Assembly (NCBI GenBank): GCA_030278955.1
Contig: JAOANR010000011.1
Span: 43,635,417 to 43,699,416 of the forward strand
Reading direction: 5' to 3'
DNA from: Hygrophila difformis
Lineage: Eukaryota > Streptophyta > Magnoliopsida > Lamiales > Acanthaceae
DNA: 64,000 nucleotides
Notes under the pieces: model-generated
Database searches by the model: none
Told to the model about the DNA's origin: nothing
The model's input: only the letters and a program-made list of their open reading frames with translations
In this document: positions 22,112 to 33,900 of the stretch, one piece after another
Numbering within the stretch: position 1 is the first letter of the stretch
How the letters are laid out: every line of letters begins with the position of its first letter
Position numbers and translations under genes: made by a program

Positions 22112-22759
22112 TCTAGGTCCCAAATCTTGAGTCGGTAGTTAGTCAGTAATAAGAACAACGCACAATCACAGTAATATATCAAGAAATGCAGGAAAGTAAA
22201 GATGAACACGGTGATTTGTTGACCCGGTTCGGACCTCCTGTCCTACATCCGGGGGATACCAATCCAGGCTACGATCTACTCAACAAGTTCCAAGAAAATA
22301 CAAACTTCTGACTCTAATCTACCAACTCGATCTAGAGGTGTTGAGACTCCCCCTCAACATCTAATCTCGCTGTGAATGAAAAGAACCAAATCTGATTTTC
22401 CTAGCTTCCTGTTGACGTTCCTGAATCTATCCTAATACTCTCAAGAATACACTTTCTTGAGTTACAATATGAAAAAGAATGTATACAATGAAAATCACTC
22501 AAGCCTTTCTCAAAGATACAATTCTAAGAACTATAGAGACTTGAATAAAACCAATCACTCAAAATATATTTCTAATCAGAATCCACATTACCCTATACTG
22601 CCTAAAGACTCATATATATATAGCAATCAGCTCCTAAGTCTTTGAAGAGGTCCCGGCAGCAAAGGGTAAGACTTGGCACACCATAACTGCCAAGGTGTTG
22701 TTGTTGAGTAATGCTGACAACATCCAGACTCTGCATGAAAAGTTAGACATATACCAACA
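22112..22759 (-). repeat. Sirevirus 3' LTR
   Basis: The minus strand starts TGTTGGTATATG and ends ...GGGACCTAGA. The terminal bases at the far end are TCTAGG in plus orientation, so the usual CA-3' is not obvious; the limit was set by the AGTAT duplication. Confidence 0.85.
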
Positions 22760-23083
22760 ATCTCCCCCTCTTTACATGAAGAGGATGATCCGTCATAACC
22801 AGTCTCAAATCAAATAATCAGATAAGAACAGCAGAGAGTTTGTCAGGCAACAACAACAATAAACCAGTTTAAGCATGCACATCAAAGATAGAATCACATA
22901 AAACAAGTATATCAAAACAATCACCAAGCATTAGCAATTCGACAAAAAACAAGCATCAGCATCCACCATATTCAGTATCCACAAAGAGTATCAACCATTA
23001 GTTACAGTCCCAAAAATATTAAAAAAGTTTAGTAGAGAAACATATACCCAGGAACCCTGTTGGTTGTTCTTACCACCTTTAGA

Positions 23084-24574
23084 TCACCAAAATGAGACAA
23101 GCAGCAGCAACTCTGTTGGCTTCTTCTTGCGAAGAGCAAGACCAGCATTCACAACTCTGTTGGCTTCTTCATTTTGTTGCAAAAGGAGCTGCTTCAGGTG
23201 GTTGATCAGGGCAGTGCCAGTGAGAGGTGGACCAAGTAAGATGTCATTGTGTTGGTTCCTCAATTCAGTAGAAGGAGAATTCTGTTTAATGTAGATCCTT
23301 TCCTCCTTGGGCACCTTGATCCCATTCTTTGAGAGAAAGCGGGTGATAAGAGCAGGGTAGGGTAGCAGATCCAGCTTTCCAATCGAACCACGAGTATAAC
23401 CTTGCATCTTTTTAAGAACAGACAAACCAAGATTCATTAAATTCAAATATTTATCAATGCAGAACATAGTTTTACCCATATGAGCAGAAACTTGACTAGC
23501 ATTGGTAGTTGGCATGATGTTGGAACTGCAGAGGCGAAATAGGCATGCAAACTTCAAGGTAAGTTTGGATGTGCTCAGTTGATTACGGCCAAAACCAACA
23601 CTGCCAGAATTTGAAATAGAGTAGGCTACTTCAGCATTTGAATCAGGCATGTACTCGGTAACATCATCCAGGCGGTCGTTGGGTTGAAGTTTTAACAGCA
23701 GCGAAATAACCAAAGGATCAATGTCCAGTATCTTTCCACGAATATAGATTTTCCCTCCATAGGGAGAAGTAGCATCCATGAACTCCGGGTGAAGATTCGC
23801 ATAGAACTCTCGCACTAAGGCTGGCGAGTAGTACTCCAGCTTAGTAGCCCAAAAGAGAAGACTGGCATCCTCGAGATATTTGATAAAGCCAAGTTCGCGA
23901 TACATGGAGTGAGTAAACTGTTCTTCAGGAATAAACTCTCGAACAGTCAAATCCTTGGAAAACTTCTGAGCATCCTTGTCATAGTATTTGAAATTTAGTG
24001 CAGCCTGGACAGACATAGGCGGAACAGATTTCGGTCGTTTCTGCGGAGTTTCGACTGCAACACCTTTGTCTTTACGCTTGCGGGATCGGGTAGACGGAGT
24101 GCGAGGAGGAGGACGTCGTCGAGGAGTTGTTGCAACATCCGCTGAAGGATGAACGTCCTCTTGATTCTGATCACCAGAAACCGCATCATACTGATTAGGG
24201 TTATAATCATCATCTTCCCCAGCGTTCGGAGTAGTTTCAGTGCCCTCGTCCCAGTCAAAAGGAAATGTCTCCTTCGTCGTAGGTGGTAGAGCAGGAGGGG
24301 TTGGTGCAGGGAGCGCTCCGGCTGGTGGTAGTGAGCTCAGAGGAAGAACATCCTCTGCTTCGGCTTCAGTATTGTGTGCCGCTCCTTCGCCAGAAACTTC
24401 CAAAGTAGAATCAATGGTTTCGCTTGGTTTGGATGGGATTTCAGTAGGTTTTTCAGAGGGTTCGTTGGATTGAGTAGGATCAGTTGAGTGTTCTTCAGTG
24501 CCTGGGACTTCAGAAGAAGGTTTATCTGCAGTTTGAACTTCAACAGAGGGATTTTGAGAGGAAGAAGATGCCAT
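23084..24574 (-). CDS. Env-like / plant-transposon-domain ORF of the Sirevirus (496 aa)
   Basis: This single frame lies between pol and the 3' LTR and starts ATGGCATCTTCTTCC. Residues 1-170 are low-complexity, rich in Pro, Ser, Thr and Glu, with a basic stretch (RKRKDKG) near 165. Residues from about 190 to 400 resemble the domain seen in many plant retroelement extra ORFs (ALVREFYANLHPEF, GGKIYIRGKILDIDPLVIS). There is no signal peptide. The C-terminal quarter is probably helical. Its role is unknown; 'env-like' describes position, not proven function. Its length and integrity suggest recent selection or recent insertion. Confidence 0.75.
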   Translation of the reverse strand: MASSSSQNPSVEVQTADKPSSEVPGTEEHSTDPTQSNEPSEKPTEIPSKPSETIDSTLEVSGEGAAHNTEAEAEDVLPLSSLPPAGALPAPTPPALPPTTKETFPFDWDEGTETTPNAGEDDDYNPNQYDAVSGDQNQEDVHPSADVATTPRRRPPPRTPSTRSRKRKDKGVAVETPQKRPKSVPPMSVQAALNFKYYDKDAQKFSKDLTVREFIPEEQFTHSMYRELGFIKYLEDASLLFWATKLEYYSPALVREFYANLHPEFMDATSPYGGKIYIRGKILDIDPLVISLLLKLQPNDRLDDVTEYMPDSNAEVAYSISNSGSVGFGRNQLSTSKLTLKFACLFRLCSSNIMPTTNASQVSAHMGKTMFCIDKYLNLMNLGLSVLKKMQGYTRGSIGKLDLLPYPALITRFLSKNGIKVPKEERIYIKQNSPSTELRNQHNDILLGPPLTGTALINHLKQLLLQQNEEANRVVNAGLALRKKKPTELLLLVSFW

Positions 24575-24879
24575 GACTGAAAAAGCTTACTAAGAATAAA
24601 ACACAGAGAAGAAATAAGAGAGAAAGAAACTGAATGAAGAATGATCGGACTCCAAATACACATATAAAGAAACCGAAATGAGTAATGGGGAACGGCGGTT
24701 TCGAGCGTCGTGCAACATGATGGAGGAGACGGTTTCAGAAGCTTGCAGGTCATGATAATTGCGTGCAGACGTCGTATCAAAATTTGGCAGTATTCGATTG
24801 ATTCTCTTCTACACAAAAATGGGCCTGAAACAAAATGAAGCAAAAAGAAACAACACAAAGCCCAAGGTGTTAGAAAAAA

Positions 24880-27066
24880 TTAAGAAGAGAAATAGCTAAG
24901 GCCCAAGATGGTTCTTAGCCTTTCAAAGTTTTCACCATCTAATGCCTTTGTGAGGATGTCGGCACGCTGTTCCGACGACCCAACATGTTGAATATCACAT
25001 ATGCTGTCTTCCACTAGATCTCGAATAAAGTGATATCGAATGTCAATATGTTTGCTTCTGCTATGTAGAACTGGATTTTTGGAGATGTTAATAGCACTAG
25101 TGTTATCACAGAATACTTGAAAACTTTCCTTATGAACACCATAGTCAGCCAACATTTGTTTCATCCACATGAGTTGAGAGCAACAACATGTGGCAGCAAT
25201 ATACTCAGCTTCGGCTGTAGAAAGAGCAACAATATTCTGCTTCCTGGAGTACCAACTGACAAGATTGTTACCTAAGTAGAAACATCCTCCAGTGGTTGAT
25301 CGTCTGTCATCACAACTACCTGCCCAATCTGAATCTGTGAAGCCAATAAGATCCAGATTTGACCTTTTGGAATACCAAATGCCAAGATCAAGTGTACCCT
25401 TAATATATCTCAGAATCTTTTTAGCTGCTTTAAGATGGGATTCCTTTGGTTGAGATTGATACCTAGCACAAACTCCAGTACTAAAGGATATATCTGGTCT
25501 GGTAGCTGTTAGGTAGAGAAGACTACCAATAATGCTTCTGTAAAGCTTTTGATCAACATTCTTTCCAGTTTCATCCTTGATAATTTTCTCTTGCTGTCCT
25601 AGAGGTGTCCGAACAACCTTGCTATCCTCCATATGAAACTTTTTCAATATCTGTCTAGCATATTTCTCTTGAGATAAAAAGATACCATCTTTAAGTTGTT
25701 TGATCTGCAAACCCAAGAAGTAATGTAACTCACCCATCATACTCATCTCAAATTCAGATTGCATGGCTTCAACAAAGCTTTTCCTGAGTTGATCTGAAGT
25801 AGCTCCAAAGATAATATCATCTACATAAACCTGAGCTATAATAAAATCGTTGTTAGCATGCTTTACAAACAACGTTTTGTCTACATTACCTCTGATGTAA
25901 CCGTGGTTCACAAGAAACTGTGACAACCTTTCATACCAAGCACGAGGTGCTTGCTTGAGTCCATATAATGCTCCTTTAACTCTATAAACATAATCAGGAT
26001 GTTCATGATCTTCAAATCCCAGAGGTTGTGCTACATAGATTTCTTCCTTTATCTTGCCATACAAAAAGGCAGTCTTGATGTCCATCTGATAAAGTTTGAA
26101 GTTCATACAGCAGGCAAACGACAGTAGAATTCTCACAGCTTCCATTCTAGCAACTGGTGCAAAAGTCTCTCCATAGTCCAATCCTTCTATTTGAGTATAG
26201 CCTTGAGCAACAAGTCTTGCTTTATTTCTGACAACATTTCCTGACTCATCCGTCTTGTTCCTAAAAATCCATTTAGTACCAATGACATTTATGTTGTCAG
26301 GACGTGGTACTAACTCCCAAACTGAATTCCTTTCAAATTGTAGCAGTTCATCTTGCATAGCAGCAATCCAATATTCATCCTCAAGAGCTTCAAAAGTGTT
26401 TTTAGGCTCTATCTTGGATATGAAGCAGTTCATTCCAGCTAACTGTTTGTAATCAACATCCTTCTTTTTCCTTGTCTGTCTAGGAGCAGAAACATCACCA
26501 ATAATATCATCATTTGAGTGATGTTTCAATGTCCTTGGACCTTTCCTCTTATTGATCTCATCATCTGTGTCTGAAGTATTCTTATCTTCATCAGCATCTG
26601 AATTGATTTCATCTATAGTAGAACTAGTTTCAACATCAACAGTTGGAGTACTAGATTCTGGAACAGAAGAGTATGACTGAGGAATGATAGGTAGCTCAAT
26701 GTAGTCTTCTAGTTGCCTCTTATCTGAAAGTTCTTCAAAAATAACATTTGTAGATTCTATAACTTTCTTGCTTTCAGTAAGATAGACTCTATAAGACTTT
26801 GAGTTGTTGGAATAACCTAAGAACTTCCCTTTTTCAGAACGAGCATCAAATTTTTTCAATTGTTCCCTATCCCTGTAAACATGACAAACACAGCCAAAAA
26901 CATGAAAGTATTTAACTGTAGGAAGTTTGCCATTCCAAACCTGATATGGTGTGTAGTTGGTGTGTGGTCGTAACAACACTCTGTTGGCCACATGACATGC
27001 TGTGTTGACAGATTCTGCCCAAAATGATTTTGAGAGAGTGCTTCCATGCAGCATTGATCTAGCCAT
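24880..27066 (-). pseudogene. Sirevirus pol, downstream part: integrase C-terminus, reverse transcriptase, RNase H
   Basis: A 728-codon frame continues pol after a frameshift. It opens in the C-terminal half of integrase (FWAESVNTACHVANRVL) and carries copia reverse transcriptase (motifs ARLVAQGYTQ, MDIKTAFLYG and the catalytic YVDDIIFG at about residues 417-424) and RNase H (DSDWAG, LSTAEAEYIAA, DNTSAI, HSRSKHIDIRYHFIRD). The catalytic residues are present. It ends just upstream of the extra ORF. Only the break near 27,110 separates it from the upstream part. Confidence 0.9.
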
Positions 27067-27095
27067 CTCTTGAAGAGTCCTGTTCTTCCTTTCAA

Positions 27096-29888
27096 CTACA
27101 CCATTTTGTTGAGGTGTCTTGGGGGCGAGAACTCTTGAATAATACCATGAGTATTATAAAAGTCTGTGAAATATTGATTTTCAAACTCCTTTCCATGATC
27201 CGTTCTGATTATGGAAATCTTCTGTTGCTTTTGATTCATAAGCTTCAGGCTTAGATTCTCAAAGTGTTCAAAAGTTTCATCCTTTGACCTGAGAAATAAT
27301 ACCCAAGTGAATCTGGAATAATCATCAATAACAACTAAAATATACCTCTTCCCGTTTAGACTTTCAACTTCAGTAGGACCCATAAGATCCATGTGAAGAA
27401 GTTCAAGACAGTGAGTGGTGTTGATGCCTTCCACCTTTTTGTGCTGTGACTTAGTCTGCTTTCCTTTTGCACACCCTTCACAAGTAAGATTGGTGTTTTT
27501 GTGTAGTTTAGGCAATCCTCTGACAGCACCTGAAATACTTAATTTGTACAATGTTTGATAATTCAAATGTGCCATTCTTTTATGCCAAAGACTAGTGAGA
27601 TCTTCCTTAGTGATAAGTGCTTTGTCAACAGTTTCCATTAGAGTATAGCAATTGTTACTAGATCTTTTGCCTGGCATAATACATTCATTATCTTTAAAAA
27701 CATAACAAGTATTCATGTCAAATAGTACTAAAGATCTTTCATCACACAATTGGCTTATGGAAATTAAGTTTGTAGTTAAACCTTTAACAAAGTAGACTTT
27801 AGAAAGATTAGAAAGAACTCCCTTGTCAATTGAGCCATATCCAGTGATCTTGCTTTTAACACCATCTCCAAACATCACTTCACCACAGTCTTGATTTCTA
27901 AAGTTTTGAAGTATATCTCTTGTCCCAGTCATGTGCCTTGAGCAACCAGAATCAAAATACCATTTGACATCCTTTTGTTGTTCCTGCAAAGACAAAACAA
28001 CAAGACCTAGAGATTGTTTATAGGAAACTTTTGGTACCCATGCCTTTCGGATAAGAATCTTCTTTTGCAGTTCCAATGTTGGCCAGACTACTGGTCTCCC
28101 ATTGATAAGGTCTCGAACAATTCTAAGACATGTGTCAGCTTGATGCCCTGGTAATCCACAATATATGCAATCCTTGGAGTCATGAGGTGCAATATTGACT
28201 TGAGTAGGTATGTTAACATGTGTAGCTGGTTTGTAGTTAGCATGTGTAGCTGGTCTGTTTGATTCTTCACCAAGATAACCTCCACTTACAAAACTTCTTT
28301 TGAAAGATTTGGATCTGCTTTGCTTGCCTTTCTTCTTGTAGCCAATACCTGTAAAGTCACCAGGTTGTTTGCACATGGAAAGAACAGTATTCAATTTACC
28401 TTTACCTTTTTCAAGCTTTTCGAGATCAGAACATTTGATCTTGAGATTGTCATTCTCAAGTTCAAGATTTTTGTTTTCTTCTGAAAGTCTGATGCATCTG
28501 GCCTCAGATTCTGACAACTTGTTGCTTAGTAACTTTGATTCCTCAAGAGCTTTGTTGAGTTCAACTTCGATTTTGTCATGAGCCAGCCCGATGTTGGTCA
28601 GTTGTGCCAACAACTTCTTATTCTCAGAACAGGCAATGTCATATTCTTCTTTTAACTCATCATAAACATCAAGTAATTTGGAATACAGCTCTTTTATGTC
28701 ACCTGAAACAAAAGAATCATCCTCATCAGTAGAGTAATCTGACAAATTAGAATTACCTTTTGAGGGGCTACTGTCTCTGAGCATGAATGCAACAACTTCA
28801 TCTGAATCACTTTGTTGTTCCTCAGTAAGCTCAACTTCAGAATCACCATCACTTAGAGTAGCTTGAAAAATCTTTCCTTCCTTTTGCTTTGCAGTGGGAC
28901 ATTCTGCCCTAACGTGACCTTTTCCTTCACATTCATAGCAGATTATAGACGAGAATTTGTCAAACTTCTCAGGCTCTCTCATTTTTTGAGACTTTGAACT
29001 TTTACCATCCTTTTTTGTAAAGTTCTTTTTCTGCCGTTTAACTGATGTTGAAGTGTTACTCGAACTACCTCTCTGTGATTTCCCTTGCATAAACTCCCTT
29101 CTACTCTTTTCTTGGAGAAGCTTGGAAACCCTTTTTGATAACAAAGACATCTCTTTATCAAGATCATCATCAGATCGCTCTTCCAATTCTGCCTTGAATG
29201 CAATGCTCTTTGACTTATTCTTGTCCTTTGGATTTAGATGATTTAGCTCATAGTTTTGAAGATTTCCAACCAAGACTTCGAGAGACATAGTGTTGATCTT
29301 TTCACTTTCTTCAAGAACCGATACTTTTCCAGAATATTTTGAAGAAACCGTTCTCAACATCTTCCTTACCAATTTCTGCTCATCAAATTCCATGCCAAGT
29401 TCAATGCATTGATTAACAACTTCCTGGAACCTTCCAAAATAGGTTGATATATCTTCATCTTCGGTCATTTCTAACCTGTCATAGAGAGATTCAACTCGAT
29501 GCAGACGAGTTGTTTTCACATCAGCAGAGCCTTCAAAACGAACTTCCAAGAATCTCCATGCTTCATGAGCTGTCTTGCAATTCTTGATCATCCTGTGTTG
29601 AGATTCTTCCATAGCACCACAAATAGCATTCATTGCAGCGGCGTTTCCTTGTTTGGCGGCCTTCTCAGCGACTGAGTATTCAGCTTTTGTGGCAAGACGA
29701 ATGGTCGGTGGAGCAGTGCTTCCATCTGCAGGTTGAACTGTTCTGGTGGGTGGTTCCCACTTCTCTTCAACAGCATCCCAAACCTCATCACCGAGAGCTT
29801 GAAGGTAAAACTGCATTCTTGACTTCCAGTAACTATAATTTGATCCATCGAAGATCGGAGGGCGCAAATGTGCAACGTCACGACTCAT
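27096..29888 (-). pseudogene. Sirevirus gag-protease-integrase, 930 codons, ended by a frameshift
   Basis: It starts at ATG 29888. Domains in order: copia gag (about 1-220), a zinc knuckle CYECEGKGHVRAEC (about 318-331), a long Leu/Glu/Lys coiled coil (about 400-510), a second Cys/His cluster CIYCGLPGHQADTC (about 592-605), protease with the DSG active site (FDSGCSRHMTG), GAG-pre-integrase and integrase core (HMDLMGPTEVESLNGKRYIL; RTDHGKEFEN). The frame is lost at about 27,110 in the conserved stretch after the integrase core, apparently by loss of one base, and pol resumes in another frame. Apart from this the element looks complete. Confidence 0.88.
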
Positions 29889-29918
29889 GATGAATCTGCC
29901 TCAAGTAAATCTGTTAGA

Positions 29919-29936
29919 GGGACGGCTCTGATACCA
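29919..29936 (-). promoter_or_regulatory. Sirevirus primer-binding site
   Basis: The minus strand reads attggtatcagagccg immediately inside the 5' LTR. The tggtatcagagc core is complementary to the 3' end of plant initiator Met-tRNA. Confidence 0.9.
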
Positions 29937-29938
29937 AT

Positions 29939-30586
29939 TCTAGGTCCCAAATCTTGAGTCGGTAGTTAGTCAGCAATAAGAACAACGCACAATCACAGTA
30001 ATATATGAAGAAATGCAGGAAAGTAAAGATGAACACAGTGATTTGTTGACCCGGTTCGGACCTCCTGTCCTACATCCGGGGGATACCAATCCAGGCTACG
30101 ATCTACTCAACAAGTTCCAAGAAAATACAAACTTCTGACTCTAATCTACCAACTCGATCTAGAGGTGTTGAGACTCCCCCTCAACATCTAATCTCGCTGT
30201 GAATGAAAAGAACCAAATCTGATTTTCCTAGCTTCCTGTTGACGTTCCTAAATCTATCCTAATACTCTCAAGAATACACTTTCTTGAGTTACAATATGAA
30301 AAAGAATGTATACAATGAAAATCACTCAAGCCTTTCTCAAAGATACAATTCTAAGAACTATAGAGACTTGAATAAAACCAATCACTCAAAATATATTTCT
30401 AATCAGAATCCACATTACCCTATACTGCCTAAAGACTCATATATATATAGCAATCAGCTCCTAAGTCTTTGAAGAGGTCCCGGCAGCAAAGGGTAAGACT
30501 TGGCACACCATAACTGCCAAGGTGTTGTTGTTGAGTAATGCTGACAACATCCAGACTCTGCATGAAAAGTTAGACATATACCAACA
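29939..30586 (-). repeat. Sirevirus 5' LTR
   Basis: This 648-bp partner of the LTR at 22112 differs by about four substitutions seen by eye (for example gtcagcaat/gtcagtaat, atatgaaga/atatcaaga, acagtg/acggtg, cctaaat/cctgaat). It is followed by the AGTAT duplication and 45 bp of F-box sequence. Confidence 0.88.
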
Positions 30587-30636
30587 AGTATCGTTATGAA
30601 TTCTCCTGTACTTGAAGAAATCAACATCAATAGCTG
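30587..30636 (+). pseudogene. F-box copy 1 sliver between two retrotransposons
   Basis: Fifty bases (agtatcgttatgaattctcc ... atcaatagctg) match copies 2 and 3 at 42,575-42,624 and 54,834-54,883. They include both the AGTAT duplication of the Sirevirus and the AGCTG duplication of the next element, so the two insertions hit neighbouring sites in one exon. Confidence 0.92.
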
Positions 30637-30907
30637 TGTTGGAATTTTGAATTGGGGAGAAGAGAGTTTAGATGTTATTATTCTAAATCTCGTTCTGCAT
30701 TTTTTCGCTAACATTACACGGCTATTTATAGCCGGAAGGATTACAAATGTAAAGATATAAAATACAATATTTTTGACAACTACGGATATGCAATCCGCAA
30801 GTTTTGACAATGGCAATCAAACAAGGCGGCTACTTTGACGACGGCGTGCGCATCTCTTTTTGACGACGGCGGGAGCATGCGTTGTCGGGTGAGTTTATTA
30901 TTCAACA
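30637..30907 (-). repeat. Copia 3' LTR
   Basis: It runs tgttggaattttgaattggg ... gagtttattattcaaca in plus orientation, with TG...CA termini. An internal ctatttatag (TATA-like on either strand) matches the position of the LTR promoter. Confidence 0.9.
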
Positions 30908-33900
30908 TTCCCCCCCCCCCCCCCCCTTAAACTCATCCTCTTGAAATCTTGGATTCCCAGCTTCTTTCGCAAATACTGGAAGGTTTCAACTTTCAATGCT
31001 TTTGTAAAAATGTCTGCAACTTGTTCACTTGAGCTGACGTACTTCAGCTCCACTTCTTTTGATTTTACATGTTCCCGTATGAAGTGAAAACGGGTGTCAA
31101 TGTGTTTCGAGCGTTCATGATGGACTGGGTTTTTTGCAAGGGCAATGGCAGACTTGTTGTCGACATGAATCTCGATTGCACTATCTTGTTGTATCTTCAA
31201 ATCTCCAAGCAATTTCTTCAACCAAATTGCATGACAGACGCATGCAGCAACAACAATATATTATGCTTCACAAGTCGATAACGCAACAATTGGTTGCTTC
31301 TTTGATGACCAAGTGAATGCATTTCTATCGAGGTAGAACACGAACCCTGATGTGCTTTTTCGATCTTCTTTACTTCCAGCCCAATCACTATCACTGAATC
31401 CAACCAATTCAGTGCTTTGATTTGTAGAGTATAGCATGCCATAATTTATTGTCCCTTGGATGTACTTCAAAATTCTTTTCGCAGCTTTCAAGTGTGAAGT
31501 TTTTGGTGTTTCCATGTACCTGCTAACAAGACCAACTCCAAACAAGATATCAGGTCGTGTGCAGGTTAAGTACCTCAAGCATCCCACAAGACTTTTGTAG
31601 TAGGTTTGATTTACTGGGTTTCCTTCTCCTTCTTTAGTCAATCTGGTGCCAACTTCCAGCGGTGTGTCGACACTGCAACAATCTTCCATTGAGAATTTCT
31701 TCAGGATCTCTTTTGCGTATTTTTCTTGTGAGATAAAAATTCCCTCTTCATCTTGCTTGACTTCAATGCCTATGAAGTATTGCATCAATCCCAGATCGGA
31801 CATTTCAAACTCCTTTTCCATTGATTTCTTGAACTCCTGGATCAAGGCCTTATCATTTCCTGTAAAGATGATGTCATCAACATATAGACATACCAATAAA
31901 AATTCTCCAGACATGTTTCTTTTTGCATATAGGGAGTGCTCATATGGGCACTTTACAAATCCATTTTCGATAAAGTATTTATCGATTCTTGAATTCCAAG
32001 CTCTTGGTGACTGCTTCAATCCATATAGCGCTTTCTTCAACCTGTACACCTTGTCTTCTTGGCCTTCAATGATGAAACCAGGTGGTTGCTCAACATAAAC
32101 AACCTCTTCAAGATTTCCATTCAGAAATGCGGATTTAACATCCATTTGATGTATCTGCCACTTCTTTTGAGCTGTTAGTGAAATGAGCAGCCTCACTGTT
32201 TCAAGCCGGGCAACTGGGGCAAAGACTTCTTCATAATCAATTCCATATCTTTGATTGTACCCTTTTGCAACAAGACGGGCTTTGTGCCTTTCAATTTCTC
32301 ATTTTGCATTTCTTTTCGTCTTGAACACCCATTTGACTCCAATTGCTCGATGTCTGTCAGGGAGTGATGTGAGCTCCCATGTATTATTTTTTTCAATGGC
32401 TTGAATTTGTTCCTCCATAGCTTTTTGCCACTTGACTTCTTTAGAGGCTTCTTGAAATGTCAATGGGTCAATACCTGCAAATAGACAGAAATTATTGAAT
32501 TCATCATCAATTTGCTCACTGGAGTCATATATGTCCTGGACCCTTCTTGTTCTTCTCACAATAGGACTATCATCAGATGATTGGCTTTCAACTTCAACAT
32601 GATCAGGTACCATGTCCTCCATTTGTTGTTGCGGTTCCTTTTGCTTTTCCTATTCATCATCAAAAGGAACATGCTTGGTCTGCTCATCTTCATTCCATCT
32701 CCAAGATTGATCCTCATTAAAGATAACATCTCTTGACATCACCACTTTGCGGGTTACAGGATTGTACAGTTTGTACCCGCTGCAATTTTCACCATAGCCA
32801 AGAAAAATGCATTTTTGGCTTTTATCTTCGAGCTTTGTACGCTTTTCTTTTGGCACTTTTGCAAAACAAATGCTTCCAAAAATTCTCAGATGATCAACTT
32901 TTGGCTTTTTCCCACTCCAGGCTTCTTCGGGAGTTATGTCTCCAATACTCCTTGTTAGGAACCTGTTCAACAGATAGACAGAACAATTTACAGCATCACC
33001 CCAAAATTCTTTGGGAATATTTTTCTCTTTTAGCATACATCGAACCATATTCAAAATTGTTCCGTTCTTTCTTTCTGAAAGACCGTTTTGTTGTGGTGTA
33101 TATGGCATCGTGAGTTGGTGTGATATCCCATGCTCTCTGCAAAAATGATCAAATTCTCGAGATGTGTATTCTCCACCACGATCTGTTCGTAGGCACTTTA
33201 ATTGGCACCCACTTTGTTTCTCAACAAGGTTTTTAAATTCCTTGAATTTAGAGAAAACTTCACTTTTTTGTTTCATCATGTAGATCCATGTTTTTCCACT
33301 GTAGTCATCTGTGAAGGTAAGAAAATACTTGTTTCCACCAATAGAAACTGGAGTAATTGGTCCACAAACATCAGAATGTACTAGCTCAAGTCGCGATCTA
33401 GCTCTTCTCGCGCCATGCTTCTTGAAGGTGTGTCGATGTTGTTTTCCCATGACACAAACCTCACAAACATCGTTGGAGGATTCAATCTGCGGCAGTCCTG
33501 TCACAATATTCTTTTTCTGCAACAATTTCAATGCATCAAAATTAAGATGCTCATACCGGAGATGCCATAACTTGCCGCTATCAACAGTGGTTGCCTTCAA
33601 GCATTTTGATTCATCTATAGTGAGCTTCAAGGGAAACATTCTGTTCGTCGTCATCTTGACATGTGTGATCAACCTGTTATTCTTATCTCGCAAACTAAGA
33701 GCCAAATTTTTCATTTGGATTTCATATCCCTTTTCGAGCAATTGGCCAACACTTAGCAGATTACTTTTAATTTCAGGTACATAATAAACATCAGAGAATG
33801 CATAGATGTTTTCCATTATGTAACTCAAAGGTAATATCTCCTTTACCTTCAATTGGCCTTTTTGACAGGTCACCGAATGTGATATTGCCCATTCGTCTTT

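Larger units (their letters stand above)
22112..30586 (-). mobile_element. Sirevirus-type Ty1-copia retrotransposon, 8.5 kb
   Basis: The two 648-bp LTRs (22112-22759, 29939-30586) differ at only about four positions by eye. The target duplication is AGTAT (22107-22111, 30587-30591). An initiator-Met-tRNA primer site, tggtatcagagcc on the minus strand, lies two bases inside the upstream LTR. Order on the minus strand: gag-protease-integrase frame (29888-27096), pol continuation (27066-24880), then an extra frame (24574-23084) before the 3' LTR. The additional env-like frame and large gag with a coiled coil are Sirevirus traits. It is inserted in F-box copy 1. Confidence 0.92.

Noticed and set aside
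22457..22645. 62-codon frame present in both Sirevirus LTRs
   Set aside because: It is identical because the LTRs are duplicates. It contains only low-complexity Asn/Ser/Tyr-rich sequence with no family match.
31646..32098. Long antisense frames opposite retrotransposon pol (also 33,311-33,784, 47,093-47,470 and others)
   Set aside because: They are mirror images of conserved pol coding sequence. No independent start context or family match.
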